Assembly (NCBI RefSeq): GCF_003350295.1
Contig: NZ_QLYY01000026.1
Coordinates: forward strand, 1 to 64,000
DNA length: 64,000 bases
From: Vibrio tetraodonis
GTDB taxonomy: Bacteria; Pseudomonadota; Gammaproteobacteria; Enterobacterales; Vibrionaceae
Direction: 5' to 3'
The notes beneath the pieces were generated by a model that saw only the letters and a list, made by a program, of their open reading frames with translations, did not search any database and was not told where the DNA came from. Shown here in pieces: positions 27,532 through 34,400 of the stretch. Both the position numbers and the translations under genes were made by a program. Within the stretch, counting starts at the first letter, position 1. Every line of letters starts with the position of its first letter.

Positions 27532-27653
27532 GTACTAAATCCTTATTATATATGGCCTGTCTTTTTATGATTATTAGAGTTTTAATCGGTATTGTTTAGA
27601 AAACGTGTTAAACAACACCATACATGCTCAGTGCCATGCAGTTAGATAATAAC

Positions 27654-27687
27654 AAAGAGGAGCTTCAATACTATGAAACTCCCCTTT
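27654..27687 (-). repeat. Long intercistronic hairpin between TRAP binding protein and permease genes
   Basis: A 14-bp stem (AAAGAGGAGCTTCA/TGAAACTCCCCTTT, two G-U pairs on the minus-strand RNA) with a 6-base loop. It lies 70 bases past the binding-protein stop. No long U run follows. Such hairpins commonly reduce downstream expression so that the binding protein is made in excess. Confidence 0.7.
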
Positions 27688-27758
27688 AATGAGGCCAGTG
27701 CTAAGAACAAATAAAAACGCAGTCAAAGCTTGACTAGCCTCTTAGCTAAATGAAGTGG

Positions 27759-28727
27759 TTACTTCAATAAGCCAACTTCTTTGTAGTATTTTTCAGCACC
27801 TGGATGAAGAGGAATTGATAGACCCGCTTTGACCATTTGCTCTTTTTTCAGGTTTGCAAATGCAGGGTGTAAGCGCTTAAATGTATCAAAGTTTTCAAAT
27901 ACCGACTTTGCAACATTGTATGCAACCTCATCAGATACATCAGAAGTTGTCACCATAGTTGCAGCAACACCGAAGCTATTTACATCCTTATCTGTTCCGC
28001 GATACATGCCTGCAGGAACGGTACTGAATGCGTAATAAGGATTATCGGCGACGATTTTATCAATCTTTGACCCTGTGACAGAGATGAGTTTTGCATCACA
28101 AGATGTAGTTGCTTCTTTGATTGATCCGTTTGGATGTCCGACTACGTAGACAAATGCATCGATCTTGTTATCACAAAGCGCTTGTGAGCGCTCAGAGCCT
28201 TTTAGTTCAGATGTAAGCTTAAAGCTGTCATTGGTCCAGCCCATAGCATCCATTACCACACCCATGGTGGCGCGGTCACCAGAGCCCGGGTTACCTATAT
28301 TGACGCGTTTGCCTTTAAGGTCTGAAATGTTTTCAATTTTGGAGTCTGAACGTGCAATGATGTTAAAAGGTTCTGTGTGTAAAGAGAACACTGCGCGTAG
28401 TTTCTTGTAGGGGCCCTGTTCAGAGAACTTACTTGTTCCGTTGTACCCATGATATTGCCAGTCAGACTGCACAATACCAAAGTCAAGTTCACCAGCTCTG
28501 ATGGTGTTTACATTATAGATTGAACCACCAGTAGACTCGACGGAACATCGAATGTTGTGCTCTTTACGCCCTTTGTTAACTAGCTTACAAATTGCACCGC
28601 CCGTCGGATAGTAAACCCCTGTAACAGAACCTGTCCCGATAGTAATAAACTCTTGAGCGCTAACTGTGCCTGTACCGATTACTGCTGCTGCAATTGCACC
28701 AACTTTAATCAACTTGCTTAATGCCAT
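27759..28727 (-). CDS. TAXI-family TRAP transporter solute-binding protein
   Basis: 322-residue periplasmic receptor. The signal peptide (residues 1-24, cleavage after VSA) is followed by the TAXI fold: FITIGTGSVTGVYYPTGGAICKLVN at the front, LDFGIVQSDWQYHGY, and GNPGSGDRATMGVVMDAMGW in the middle. It captures a small organic solute and delivers it to the fused permease encoded next. It has a strong ribosome site (AAGGAAGGG). The 5' leader contains two hairpins, listed separately. Confidence 0.93.
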   Translation of the reverse strand: MALSKLIKVGAIAAAVIGTGTVSAQEFITIGTGSVTGVYYPTGGAICKLVNKGRKEHNIRCSVESTGGSIYNVNTIRAGELDFGIVQSDWQYHGYNGTSKFSEQGPYKKLRAVFSLHTEPFNIIARSDSKIENISDLKGKRVNIGNPGSGDRATMGVVMDAMGWTNDSFKLTSELKGSERSQALCDNKIDAFVYVVGHPNGSIKEATTSCDAKLISVTGSKIDKIVADNPYYAFSTVPAGMYRGTDKDVNSFGVAATMVTTSDVSDEVAYNVAKSVFENFDTFKRLHPAFANLKKEQMVKAGLSIPLHPGAEKYYKEVGLLK

Positions 28728-29060
28728 GAATTTCCCTTCCTTTATACATTATTTGTCCTACGACAGTGTTACTTGCCGTGGAAGTTTTCGAGTCACGAAA
28801 ACGGCATCTTTTTCAATCCGTATGTTGAAAAAGTGGCTGAATAATACCAAATAATTTGTCCACAATTATACAATTGTTAAAATTTATGATGTATTTATAT
28901 TTTTGTCACCTTGTGTTTTTGGTTTTTCCTTTTAATTTTTATCCATAAAAATCATATATTTATTTTAATTCAAATGGCGTTGGAGGATTTTTTAAAGATG
29001 TGATTCGAGTCACGCCAGTGATGTGGCTTTGTGACTCATAACACTGAAGTATACTTAGCG
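28728..29060. other. 333-bp AT-rich region between argR and the TRAP operon
   Basis: No gene is seen. It should hold the TRAP-operon promoter and leader. Two adjacent hairpins are visible: GTTTTCG/CGAAAAC (28784-28802, extended by GCC/GGC at 28775-28777 and 28803-28805) and CTTTTTCAA/TTGAAAAAG (28808-28833). The distal part is very AT-rich. No clear U-run terminator for argR was found. Confidence 0.6.
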
Positions 29061-29531
29061 TCATCCGGCATATTCAAATAGCTCGCAAACAGATTGAAAC
29101 AGTTGTTCAGTTGTAATATTAAGTGTTGGAGTGATAAAAATTGTGTCATCTCCGGCGACGACACCTAGGATACCTTCGGACTTACCGAGAGAATCGAGCA
29201 GGCGAGCGATTAATTGAGCAGCCCCAGGCCCAGTATGTATAACCACTAATGCCGCGTTGTGATCTATATCTAAAACCAATTCACGCAATGAACTCGAAAC
29301 CGTTGGGACTCCGAGCTCCGCTGGTAAACAGTAAACCATTTCCATTTTTGCATTGCGCGTACGTACTGCTCCAAACTTGGTTAACATACGAGACACTTTA
29401 GACTGATTTATATTTTCAAAACCCTCATTTTTGAGTGCTTCTACAATATCTCCTTGTGAACCAAAACGTTCTTCCTTTAGTAGGGCTTTAAAGGCTCGAA
29501 CGAGATTATCTTGTTTTTCTGAGTGGCGCAT
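29061..29531 (-). CDS. argR: Arginine repressor ArgR
   Basis: 156 residues, the same length as E. coli ArgR. The N-terminal winged helix (SQGDIVEALKNEGFENINQSKVSRMLTKFGAVRTRNAKMEMVYCLP) binds ARG boxes. The C-terminal domain (HTGPGAAQLIARLLDS, GVVAGDDTIFI) binds arginine and forms the hexamer. The frame is open for 23 codons upstream, but ATG 29531 gives the conserved start MRHSEKQ. It is divergent from mdh, the conserved arrangement. A possible ARG box lies just upstream. Confidence 0.96.
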   Translation of the reverse strand: MRHSEKQDNLVRAFKALLKEERFGSQGDIVEALKNEGFENINQSKVSRMLTKFGAVRTRNAKMEMVYCLPAELGVPTVSSSLRELVLDIDHNAALVVIHTGPGAAQLIARLLDSLGKSEGILGVVAGDDTIFITPTLNITTEQLFQSVCELFEYAG

Positions 29532-29573
29532 GTTTTTTCCAGCCATAGTTATTATTAAGATTGAGTGCATATT

Positions 29574-29591
29574 CTCGCATAGGTATTCACA
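29574..29591. promoter_or_regulatory. Possible ARG box upstream of argR
   Basis: The core CGCATAGGTATTCA resembles the ARG box TGAAT-4-ATTCA: the right half is perfect, the left half 3 of 5. It is 43-60 bases before the argR start. Autoregulation of argR is known in E. coli. By-eye match only. Confidence 0.35.
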
Positions 29592-29860
29592 TCCTGCCAA
29601 TCATGAGGCTCAATTCTGCCTGATCTATCACTGTAAACTTTGATGGTTTACAGCCTGTAGTTGCTGCTAAAATGGCGCAGAGTTTTTCAATGACTAATGA
29701 CTTGCGAACGCTTGTGCTAGCTGGCTATAAGTGTGTTGCGCAAGGTCGCAAAGCTGACGTTAATTGATTGTAATCAGTATGTGATTGCTATAGCTTTGGA
29801 CAGCGTTGATTTAAAGCATCTCAAGAAATAAAAAGAGATACCATCTCAAGGAGAACTACG

Positions 29861-30793
29861 ATGAAAGTAGCCGTAATTGGTGCCGCTGGTGGCATCGGTC
29901 AAGCCCTAGCCCTATTACTGAAACATCACCTACCTGCTGGTTCAGATCTTGCTCTATATGATATTGCTCCTGTAACGCCTGGCGTAGCAGCGGACTTAAG
30001 CCATATCCCAACACCTGTATCTATTAAAGGGTATGCAGGTGAAGATCCAACTCCAGCGCTTGAAAGTGCGGATATTGTGTTGATCTCTGCTGGTGTAGCT
30101 CGTAAACCAGGAATGGATCGTGCTGACCTGTTTAATGTCAATGCAGGTATTGTTAAATCACTTGCTGAAAAAATAGCCAAAGTTTGTCCTAAAGCTATGG
30201 TTGGTATTATTACTAACCCGGTTAACACTACTGTGCCAATTGCTGCGGAAGTTTTGAAAAAAGCTGGCGTTTATGACAAGCGTCGTTTGTTTGGTGTAAC
30301 AACACTTGATGTTATTCGCTCTGAAACATTTGTTGCTGAGCTTAAAGGTAAATCTCCGGCAGATATTCAAGTTCCTGTCATTGGTGGACATTCAGGTGTT
30401 ACCATTTTGCCTCTTCTTTCACAAGTGAAAGGCGTTGAATTTAGCTCTGATGAAGTCGCAGCGTTAACAAAACGTATTCAGAATGCGGGCACAGAAGTAG
30501 TTGAAGCTAAAGCCGGTGGCGGCTCAGCGACTCTTTCAATGGGACAAGCAGCATGTCGATTTGGTCTTTCTCTTGTTAAAGCACTTCAGGGTGAAGAAGT
30601 GGTTGATTATGCTTATGTTGAAGGCAATGGTGAGCACGCTCCATTCTTTGCACAGCCTGTAAAACTGGGTAAAAATGGTGTGGAAGAAGTATTGAGTTAT
30701 GGTGAGCTAAGTGCATTCGAAAAAGATGCACTTGATGGAATGCTTGATACACTAAATGGCGATATTAAAATCGGCGTTGACTTCGCCCAATAA
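29861..30793 (+). CDS. mdh: Malate dehydrogenase Mdh
   Basis: 310-residue NAD-dependent malate dehydrogenase of the TCA cycle. The Rossmann motif GAAGGIGQA is at residues 7-15, followed by substrate-binding RKPGMDR, TNPVNTTVPI and the catalytic His in IGGHSGVTILPL. The ribosome site AAGGAG sits 8 bases before the ATG. A TTGCGA - 18 - TATAAG pair at 29702-29731 could be its promoter. It is divergent from argR and ends at a strong terminator. Confidence 0.98.
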   Translation: MKVAVIGAAGGIGQALALLLKHHLPAGSDLALYDIAPVTPGVAADLSHIPTPVSIKGYAGEDPTPALESADIVLISAGVARKPGMDRADLFNVNAGIVKSLAEKIAKVCPKAMVGIITNPVNTTVPIAAEVLKKAGVYDKRRLFGVTTLDVIRSETFVAELKGKSPADIQVPVIGGHSGVTILPLLSQVKGVEFSSDEVAALTKRIQNAGTEVVEAKAGGGSATLSMGQAACRFGLSLVKALQGEEVVDYAYVEGNGEHAPFFAQPVKLGKNGVEEVLSYGELSAFEKDALDGMLDTLNGDIKIGVDFAQ

Positions 30794-30812
30794 CAAAAAC
30801 CAGTTCTAGATT

Positions 30813-30840
30813 AAAAGCCGACAATTTGTCGGCTTTTTTT
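30813..30840 (+). terminator. Terminator of mdh
   Basis: A 10-bp perfect stem AAAAGCCGAC/GTCGGCTTTT, 5-base loop, U run, 19 bases past mdh. Confidence 0.93.
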
Positions 30841-30893
30841 GATCCTTTTTGTTGATTGGAATGTATAAATTCCAGTATTTGAGGAGTAGTAGA

Positions 30894-31085
30894 ATGGATA
30901 TAAACGAAATTGAGAAAGGTATGCTGGTAGGGTTTGAGCAAGGGGTTGGAAAAATTCTAGCGATTGATGTACAAAACAACACTGTACTGTTAGAAGAAAG
31001 GGTGTCTCGCCATCAATTCTCAGCAGAGGTCAGCGAGCTGATGAATGATCCACAACTTCACATAGGCTGTGATAAGTATTACTGA
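30894..31085 (+). CDS. Small uncharacterised protein (63 aa)
   Basis: 63 residues, soluble, no signal peptide or membrane helix. The sequence (IEKGMLVGFEQGVGKILAIDVQNNTVLLEERVSRHQF) looks like a small beta-barrel, with the pattern of an SH3-like or KOW-like fold, but I do not recognise a family. The ATG at 30894 has GAGGAG 8 bases upstream, a strong ribosome site; a further upstream ATG at 30849 lacks one. It lies between the mdh terminator and its own bidirectional terminator shared with ridA, so it should have its own promoter. It is very likely a real gene given the ribosome site and the terminator right after the stop. Confidence 0.7.
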   Translation: MDINEIEKGMLVGFEQGVGKILAIDVQNNTVLLEERVSRHQFSAEVSELMNDPQLHIGCDKYY

Positions 31086-31111
31086 AAAAGCGAGCTAATC
31101 AGCTCGCTTTT
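31086..31111. terminator. Bidirectional terminator after the 63-aa gene and ridA
   Basis: An 11-bp perfect stem AAAAGCGAGCT/AGCTCGCTTTT with loop AATC, 1 base after one stop codon and 12 bases from the convergent ridA stop. Confidence 0.92.
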
Positions 31112-31122
31112 CTTCAGTTTGA

Positions 31123-31512
31123 CTATTTTCTTACCGCGATCGCTTCTATCTCGATACCGACATCTTTAGGCAAGCGAGCCACTTCAACGCACGAACGGGC
31201 TGGGTAGTTAGCGACGTCATGGTCGTCGAAAAACTTCCCGTAGACTTCGTTTACTGTCCCAAAATCATTAAGGTCTTTAACAAATACCGTCATTTTCACA
31301 ATATCTGAAACAGACAAACCGGACGCTTGTACCACAGCTTTGACATTGTTGAGTGATTGCAGAGCTTGCTCAGCGATATTTGATGAGACGTCGCCAGTCT
31401 CAGGGTTTACAGGGATTTGGCCGGAAGTGAGAACCATGTTACCTAAATCAACACCTTGAACATATGGGCCTATTGCAGCAGGAGCTGAATCTGTATGTAG
31501 TACTTTAGTCAT
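31123..31512 (-). CDS. ridA: 2-iminobutanoate/2-iminopropanoate deaminase RidA
   Basis: 129-residue YjgF/YER057c/UK114-family enzyme that hydrolyses reactive enamines and imines released by PLP enzymes such as threonine dehydratase. The family motif (NMVLTSGQIPVNPETGD near the start, SCVEVARLPKDVGIEIEAIA at the end, with the conserved Arg) is present. AGGTGGA precedes the ATG. It is downstream of pyrI but behind a terminator, as in E. coli where ridA follows pyrBI. Confidence 0.96.
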   Translation of the reverse strand: MTKVLHTDSAPAAIGPYVQGVDLGNMVLTSGQIPVNPETGDVSSNIAEQALQSLNNVKAVVQASGLSVSDIVKMTVFVKDLNDFGTVNEVYGKFFDDHDVANYPARSCVEVARLPKDVGIEIEAIAVRK

Positions 31513-31585
31513 TATTGTATTCCACCTGTGAAGAGTGTTTTGTTATTAGAAAAACTCAGTCTGCCGCGAAACTGGAGTGGGGTAA

Positions 31586-31613
31586 AGAAAAACCCCCGCT
31601 AAAACAAGCAGGG
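31586..31613 (-). terminator. Terminator between pyrI and ridA
   Basis: On the minus-strand RNA CCCTGCT pairs with AGCGGGG (one U-G pair, loop TGTTTT), followed by GTTTTTC. It lies 28 bases past pyrI. Confidence 0.8.
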
Positions 31614-31640
31614 ATGTGAGATGATGACAAAGTCACCCAA

Positions 31641-32102
31641 TTATCGTTCCGTGACTATCTCTCGAGCAAAGACTTTCTCGCAATACTTACATTTAAGACG
31701 AATATCTTGTTTCTTTTCAAAAACCTTAAAGCTGCTTTCTACAGGCTCATTATGAGTAATGCAGTTACTGTTTGGGCATTCGAAGACATTGTTTATTTGC
31801 TCGGGTAAATCGAGCGCCAATTTCTTAACCACCTCATAGTTTTCAATTTGGTTCACTGTCGCGTGCGGAGCATAAAGTGCCAGTTTACTGGCTTGCTCTT
31901 CGCTGATAAAAACGTTTTCTATCTTAAGTAGGTCTTTGTGACCAAGCGCTGATGAAGGTAAGTTAAGACCTATGGTGACGCGTTGCTCTGACTTATGCAT
32001 AGAAAAAAGTTTGAGGACCTTAATTCCTATCTGAGCTGGAATATGGTCAATCACCGTACCATTTTTAATTGCTTCAACCTGCAATTGAGTTTCTTTTGCC
32101 AT
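31641..32102 (-). CDS. pyrI: Aspartate carbamoyltransferase regulatory chain PyrI
   Basis: 153 residues. The N-terminal allosteric domain binds CTP/ATP (AIKNGTVIDHIPAQIGIKVLKL). The C-terminal zinc domain has four cysteines, C-x4-C and C-x2-C (CPNSNC ... CKYC), that hold it to PyrB. GGGAG precedes the ATG. It is 14 bases after pyrB; the pair forms the allosteric ATCase holoenzyme. Confidence 0.97.
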   Translation of the reverse strand: MAKETQLQVEAIKNGTVIDHIPAQIGIKVLKLFSMHKSEQRVTIGLNLPSSALGHKDLLKIENVFISEEQASKLALYAPHATVNQIENYEVVKKLALDLPEQINNVFECPNSNCITHNEPVESSFKVFEKKQDIRLKCKYCEKVFAREIVTER

Positions 32103-32116
32103 GATAGTTCTCCCGA

Positions 32117-33046
32117 TTACAGTTGTTGGTTAAGGACAAGAGCGAGCAGTGCTTCACGAGCATAAACGCCATTTTCCGCTTGTTCGAAATAGTAAGCGTG
32201 AGGCGTCTTATCGACATCCACTGTAATTTCATCAACCCGTGGCAGTGGATGTAGGACTTTAAGGTTACTCCGTGCGCCTTCAAGTAATCCTGCCGTCAGA
32301 ATATACGCAGATTTGATATGCGCGTATTCTGATTCATCAAAGCGCTCTTTTTGCACTCGAGTCATATATAAAATATCCAACTCAGGGATCACGCTTTCCA
32401 TATCAGTATGCATGCTGTACTGAATCCCCGCTTCGTCGAGCTCTTCGCAGATATAATCTGGCATTGCCAAAGCTTCAGGTGCAATGAAGTAGAATCGAAT
32501 ATGGTTGAATTTTGCTAAAGCTTGAGTGAGAGAGTGAACAGTGCGACCGTATTTAAGATCGCCCACAAAGGCAACATTAAGGTTGTCTAGTTTACCTTGG
32601 GTTTCTGCTATCGAGAATAAATCCAGTAAGGTTTGAGTTGGGTGCTGGTTTGCGCCGTCGCCTGCGTTAATTACGGGCACGCGATTGGAAAACTCTGAAG
32701 CCAAGCGAGCCGCGCCCTCTTGTGGATGGCGCATGACAAATGCATCCACATAAGACGATATGACTTGCACTGAGTCTGATAGTGTTTCGCCTTTTTTGGC
32801 CAAGGAGGTATTCCCGCCGTTGTCGAAGCCTATTACACTGCCGCCTATACGTTGAATTGCCGTTTCAAAAGAGAGGCGAGTCCGTGTTGATGGCTCAAAG
32901 AAACAGCTTGCGACCACCTTATCTTTAATCAGTGTTGGGTTTGGCTCTGCTTTGAGTTGACCTGCGGTTTTGACAATCAGTTCCAGCTCGTTTCGAGACA
33001 GTTCTGGAATTGAGATAATGTGCTTGTTGTAAAGCGTATTGGTCAT
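32117..33046 (-). CDS. pyrB: Aspartate carbamoyltransferase catalytic chain PyrB
   Basis: About 309 residues. It joins carbamoyl phosphate and aspartate, the committed step of pyrimidine synthesis. Carbamoyl-phosphate motifs are PSTRTRLSF and HPTQT; the aspartate-side loop ends in LHPLPRVDE. Two ATGs compete (33052 and 33046); the second fits GGGAC spacing and the usual MTNTLYNKHIISI start. It is controlled by the leader peptide and attenuator immediately upstream. Confidence 0.97.
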   Translation of the reverse strand: MTNTLYNKHIISIPELSRNELELIVKTAGQLKAEPNPTLIKDKVVASCFFEPSTRTRLSFETAIQRIGGSVIGFDNGGNTSLAKKGETLSDSVQVISSYVDAFVMRHPQEGAARLASEFSNRVPVINAGDGANQHPTQTLLDLFSIAETQGKLDNLNVAFVGDLKYGRTVHSLTQALAKFNHIRFYFIAPEALAMPDYICEELDEAGIQYSMHTDMESVIPELDILYMTRVQKERFDESEYAHIKSAYILTAGLLEGARSNLKVLHPLPRVDEITVDVDKTPHAYYFEQAENGVYAREALLALVLNQQL

Positions 33047-33074
33047 AATCATCGTCCCATCTGTATGTTAGGCA

Positions 33075-33103
33075 ATAAAAAAGCCCCCTATAAAGGAGGC
33101 TTT
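33075..33103 (-). terminator. pyrBI attenuator (intrinsic terminator in the leader)
   Basis: On the minus-strand RNA AAAGCCTCC pairs with GGGGGCTTT (one U-G pair, loop TTTATA), followed by a run of U. It sits between the leader peptide and pyrB, and its first arm overlaps the leader stop codon by two bases, the geometry needed for translation-coupled attenuation. Confidence 0.9.
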
Positions 33104-33194
33104 AAAAATCGATGGAAATAGTAAAAAAACCAAGCCAGTAAGCATTGGGGCTTACCCTGTGCAAATCGCTTTGTTGAGCACCTTTACGTGGCAT
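33102..33194 (-). CDS. pyrL: pyrBI leader peptide (30 aa)
   Basis: A 30-codon frame starting ATG CCA CGT AAA and ending ATC GAT TTT TAA. It has a strong Shine-Dalgarno (TGGAGG, about 10 bases before ATG). The second half is rich in U (GGTTTTTTTACTATTTCC, then GATTTTTAAA), where RNA polymerase pauses when UTP is low. The stop codon touches the attenuator hairpin. In E. coli pyrL works this way: slow transcription at low UTP lets the ribosome follow closely, block the hairpin and allow pyrBI expression. The sequence of the peptide is not important in that model. Confidence 0.85.
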   Translation of the reverse strand: MPRKGAQQSDLHRVSPNAYWLGFFTISIDF

Positions 33195-33225
33195 TTGGTC
33201 ACTACCTCCAGACAAATTGCACAGC

Positions 33226-33253
33226 ATTATACGCTGAAGATTGACCAACGCAA
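33226..33253 (-). promoter_or_regulatory. pyrBI promoter
   Basis: -35 TTGCGT (33248-33253), 16-base spacer, -10 TATAAT (33226-33231). A start near 33219 would give a leader of roughly 25 bases before the leader-peptide ATG. Confidence 0.75.
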
Positions 33254-33293
33254 GCGTTTACGTCTAACCTTGATGGTGCAAATTTTGTTGAAA

Positions 33294-34298
33294 CTAAGCG
33301 CCTAGTGTGGCGAGCATCACAGCCTTGATGGTGTGCATGCGATTTTCAGCCTCATCAAAGACGATTGAATACTCAGACTCAAACACATCTTCAGTGACCT
33401 CAAGTCCACTCATGCCATACTTGTCTGCCACCTCTTTACCTATCTTGGTTTCATCGTTATGAAAAGCCGGTAAACAATGCATAAATTTCACATCTGGGTT
33501 ACCTGTTTTCTCGATTGTTGTCATGTTGACTTGGTAAGGTTTCATTTGCGCTACCCGAGTATCCCAAGCGTCAGGAGATTCTCCCATAGACACCCAAACA
33601 TCGGTATAGAGAAAATCACAGTCTTTGACGCCTTCATCAACACTTTCTGTCAGCGTGATAGTTGCACCTGTTTGCTTGGCGATATGCTGGCAGGTTTCCA
33701 CCAGTTCTTTTTCTGGCCAATAATCTTTAGGCGCAACAAGTCTAATATTCATCCCCATTTTCGCCGCGCCGACTAGTAAAGAGTTGCCCATGTTATTGCG
33801 CGCATCGCCAAGATACGCAAAGGTAATTTCATTTAGTTGTTTGCCGTTACCATGTTCTATCATGGTCAACAAATCGGCGAGAATTTGGGTTGGGTGAAAT
33901 TCATTAGTCAAACCATTCCATACAGGGACACCGGCGTATTGTCCTAATTCTTCAACAATGCTTTGTTCAAATCCACGATATTCAATGCCGTCGTACATTC
34001 GTCCTAGCACCCTTGCGGTATCTTTCATCGACTCTTTATGACCAATTTGAGAACCTGATGGGCCAATGTAAGACACTTGTGCGCCTTGATCAAAAGCCGC
34101 GACTTCAAATGCACAGCGGGTTCGAGTCGATGCTTTTTCAAAGATCAAAGCGATATTTTTTCCGCACAGCTTTTTCTGTTCAGTACCTGAATACTTGGCT
34201 TTTTTTAGGTCCGCAGCCAAATCGATTAAGAATTGGATCTCTTTAGGCGAGAAGTCGAGTAGTTTAAGAAAATTCCTGTTGCGTAAGTTGAAAGCCAT
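33294..34298 (-). CDS. argF: Ornithine carbamoyltransferase ArgF
   Basis: 334 residues (same as E. coli ArgF/ArgI). It makes citrulline from ornithine and carbamoyl phosphate. Motifs: KASTRTRCAFEVAA (carbamoyl phosphate), EFHPTQ, and MHCLPAFHN (ornithine). It is divided from pyrB by the pyrBI leader, so two carbamoyl-phosphate-using enzymes are neighbours, as in E. coli argI/pyrB. A near-consensus ARG box upstream argues for the anabolic, ArgR-controlled role rather than the catabolic ArcB role. Confidence 0.95.
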   Translation of the reverse strand: MAFNLRNRNFLKLLDFSPKEIQFLIDLAADLKKAKYSGTEQKKLCGKNIALIFEKASTRTRCAFEVAAFDQGAQVSYIGPSGSQIGHKESMKDTARVLGRMYDGIEYRGFEQSIVEELGQYAGVPVWNGLTNEFHPTQILADLLTMIEHGNGKQLNEITFAYLGDARNNMGNSLLVGAAKMGMNIRLVAPKDYWPEKELVETCQHIAKQTGATITLTESVDEGVKDCDFLYTDVWVSMGESPDAWDTRVAQMKPYQVNMTTIEKTGNPDVKFMHCLPAFHNDETKIGKEVADKYGMSGLEVTEDVFESEYSIVFDEAENRMHTIKAVMLATLGA

Positions 34299-34355
34299 GA
34301 TAACCCCAGAGTCTTGTGTTGTTAGGGTTATTTATAACTAAATATGTTTTATTTG

Positions 34356-34369
34356 TGAATAATTATTTG
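34356..34369 (-). promoter_or_regulatory. ARG box (ArgR operator) upstream of argF
   Basis: TGAATAATTATTTG matches the ARG box TGAATAATTATTCA at 12 of 14 positions, 58-71 bases before the argF start. A weaker AT-rich second half-box lies on the gene side (around 34336-34350), in keeping with the usual tandem pair. argR is in the same window. Confidence 0.75.
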
Positions 34370-34391
34370 CGGGATATGGTAAGTATCCCGC
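34369..34391. repeat. Inverted repeat between argF and phoH
   Basis: A perfect 8-bp stem GCGGGATA/TATCCCGC with 7 bases between, 10 bases past phoH and abutting the argF ARG box. It lacks a U run on the phoH strand, so as a terminator it would be weak. Confidence 0.6.
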
Positions 34392-34400
34392 GATAAGAGG

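Noticed and set aside
34369..34391. Perfect 8-bp inverted repeat as the phoH terminator
   Set aside because: No U run on the phoH strand; kept only as an inverted repeat, with read-through toward argF possible.
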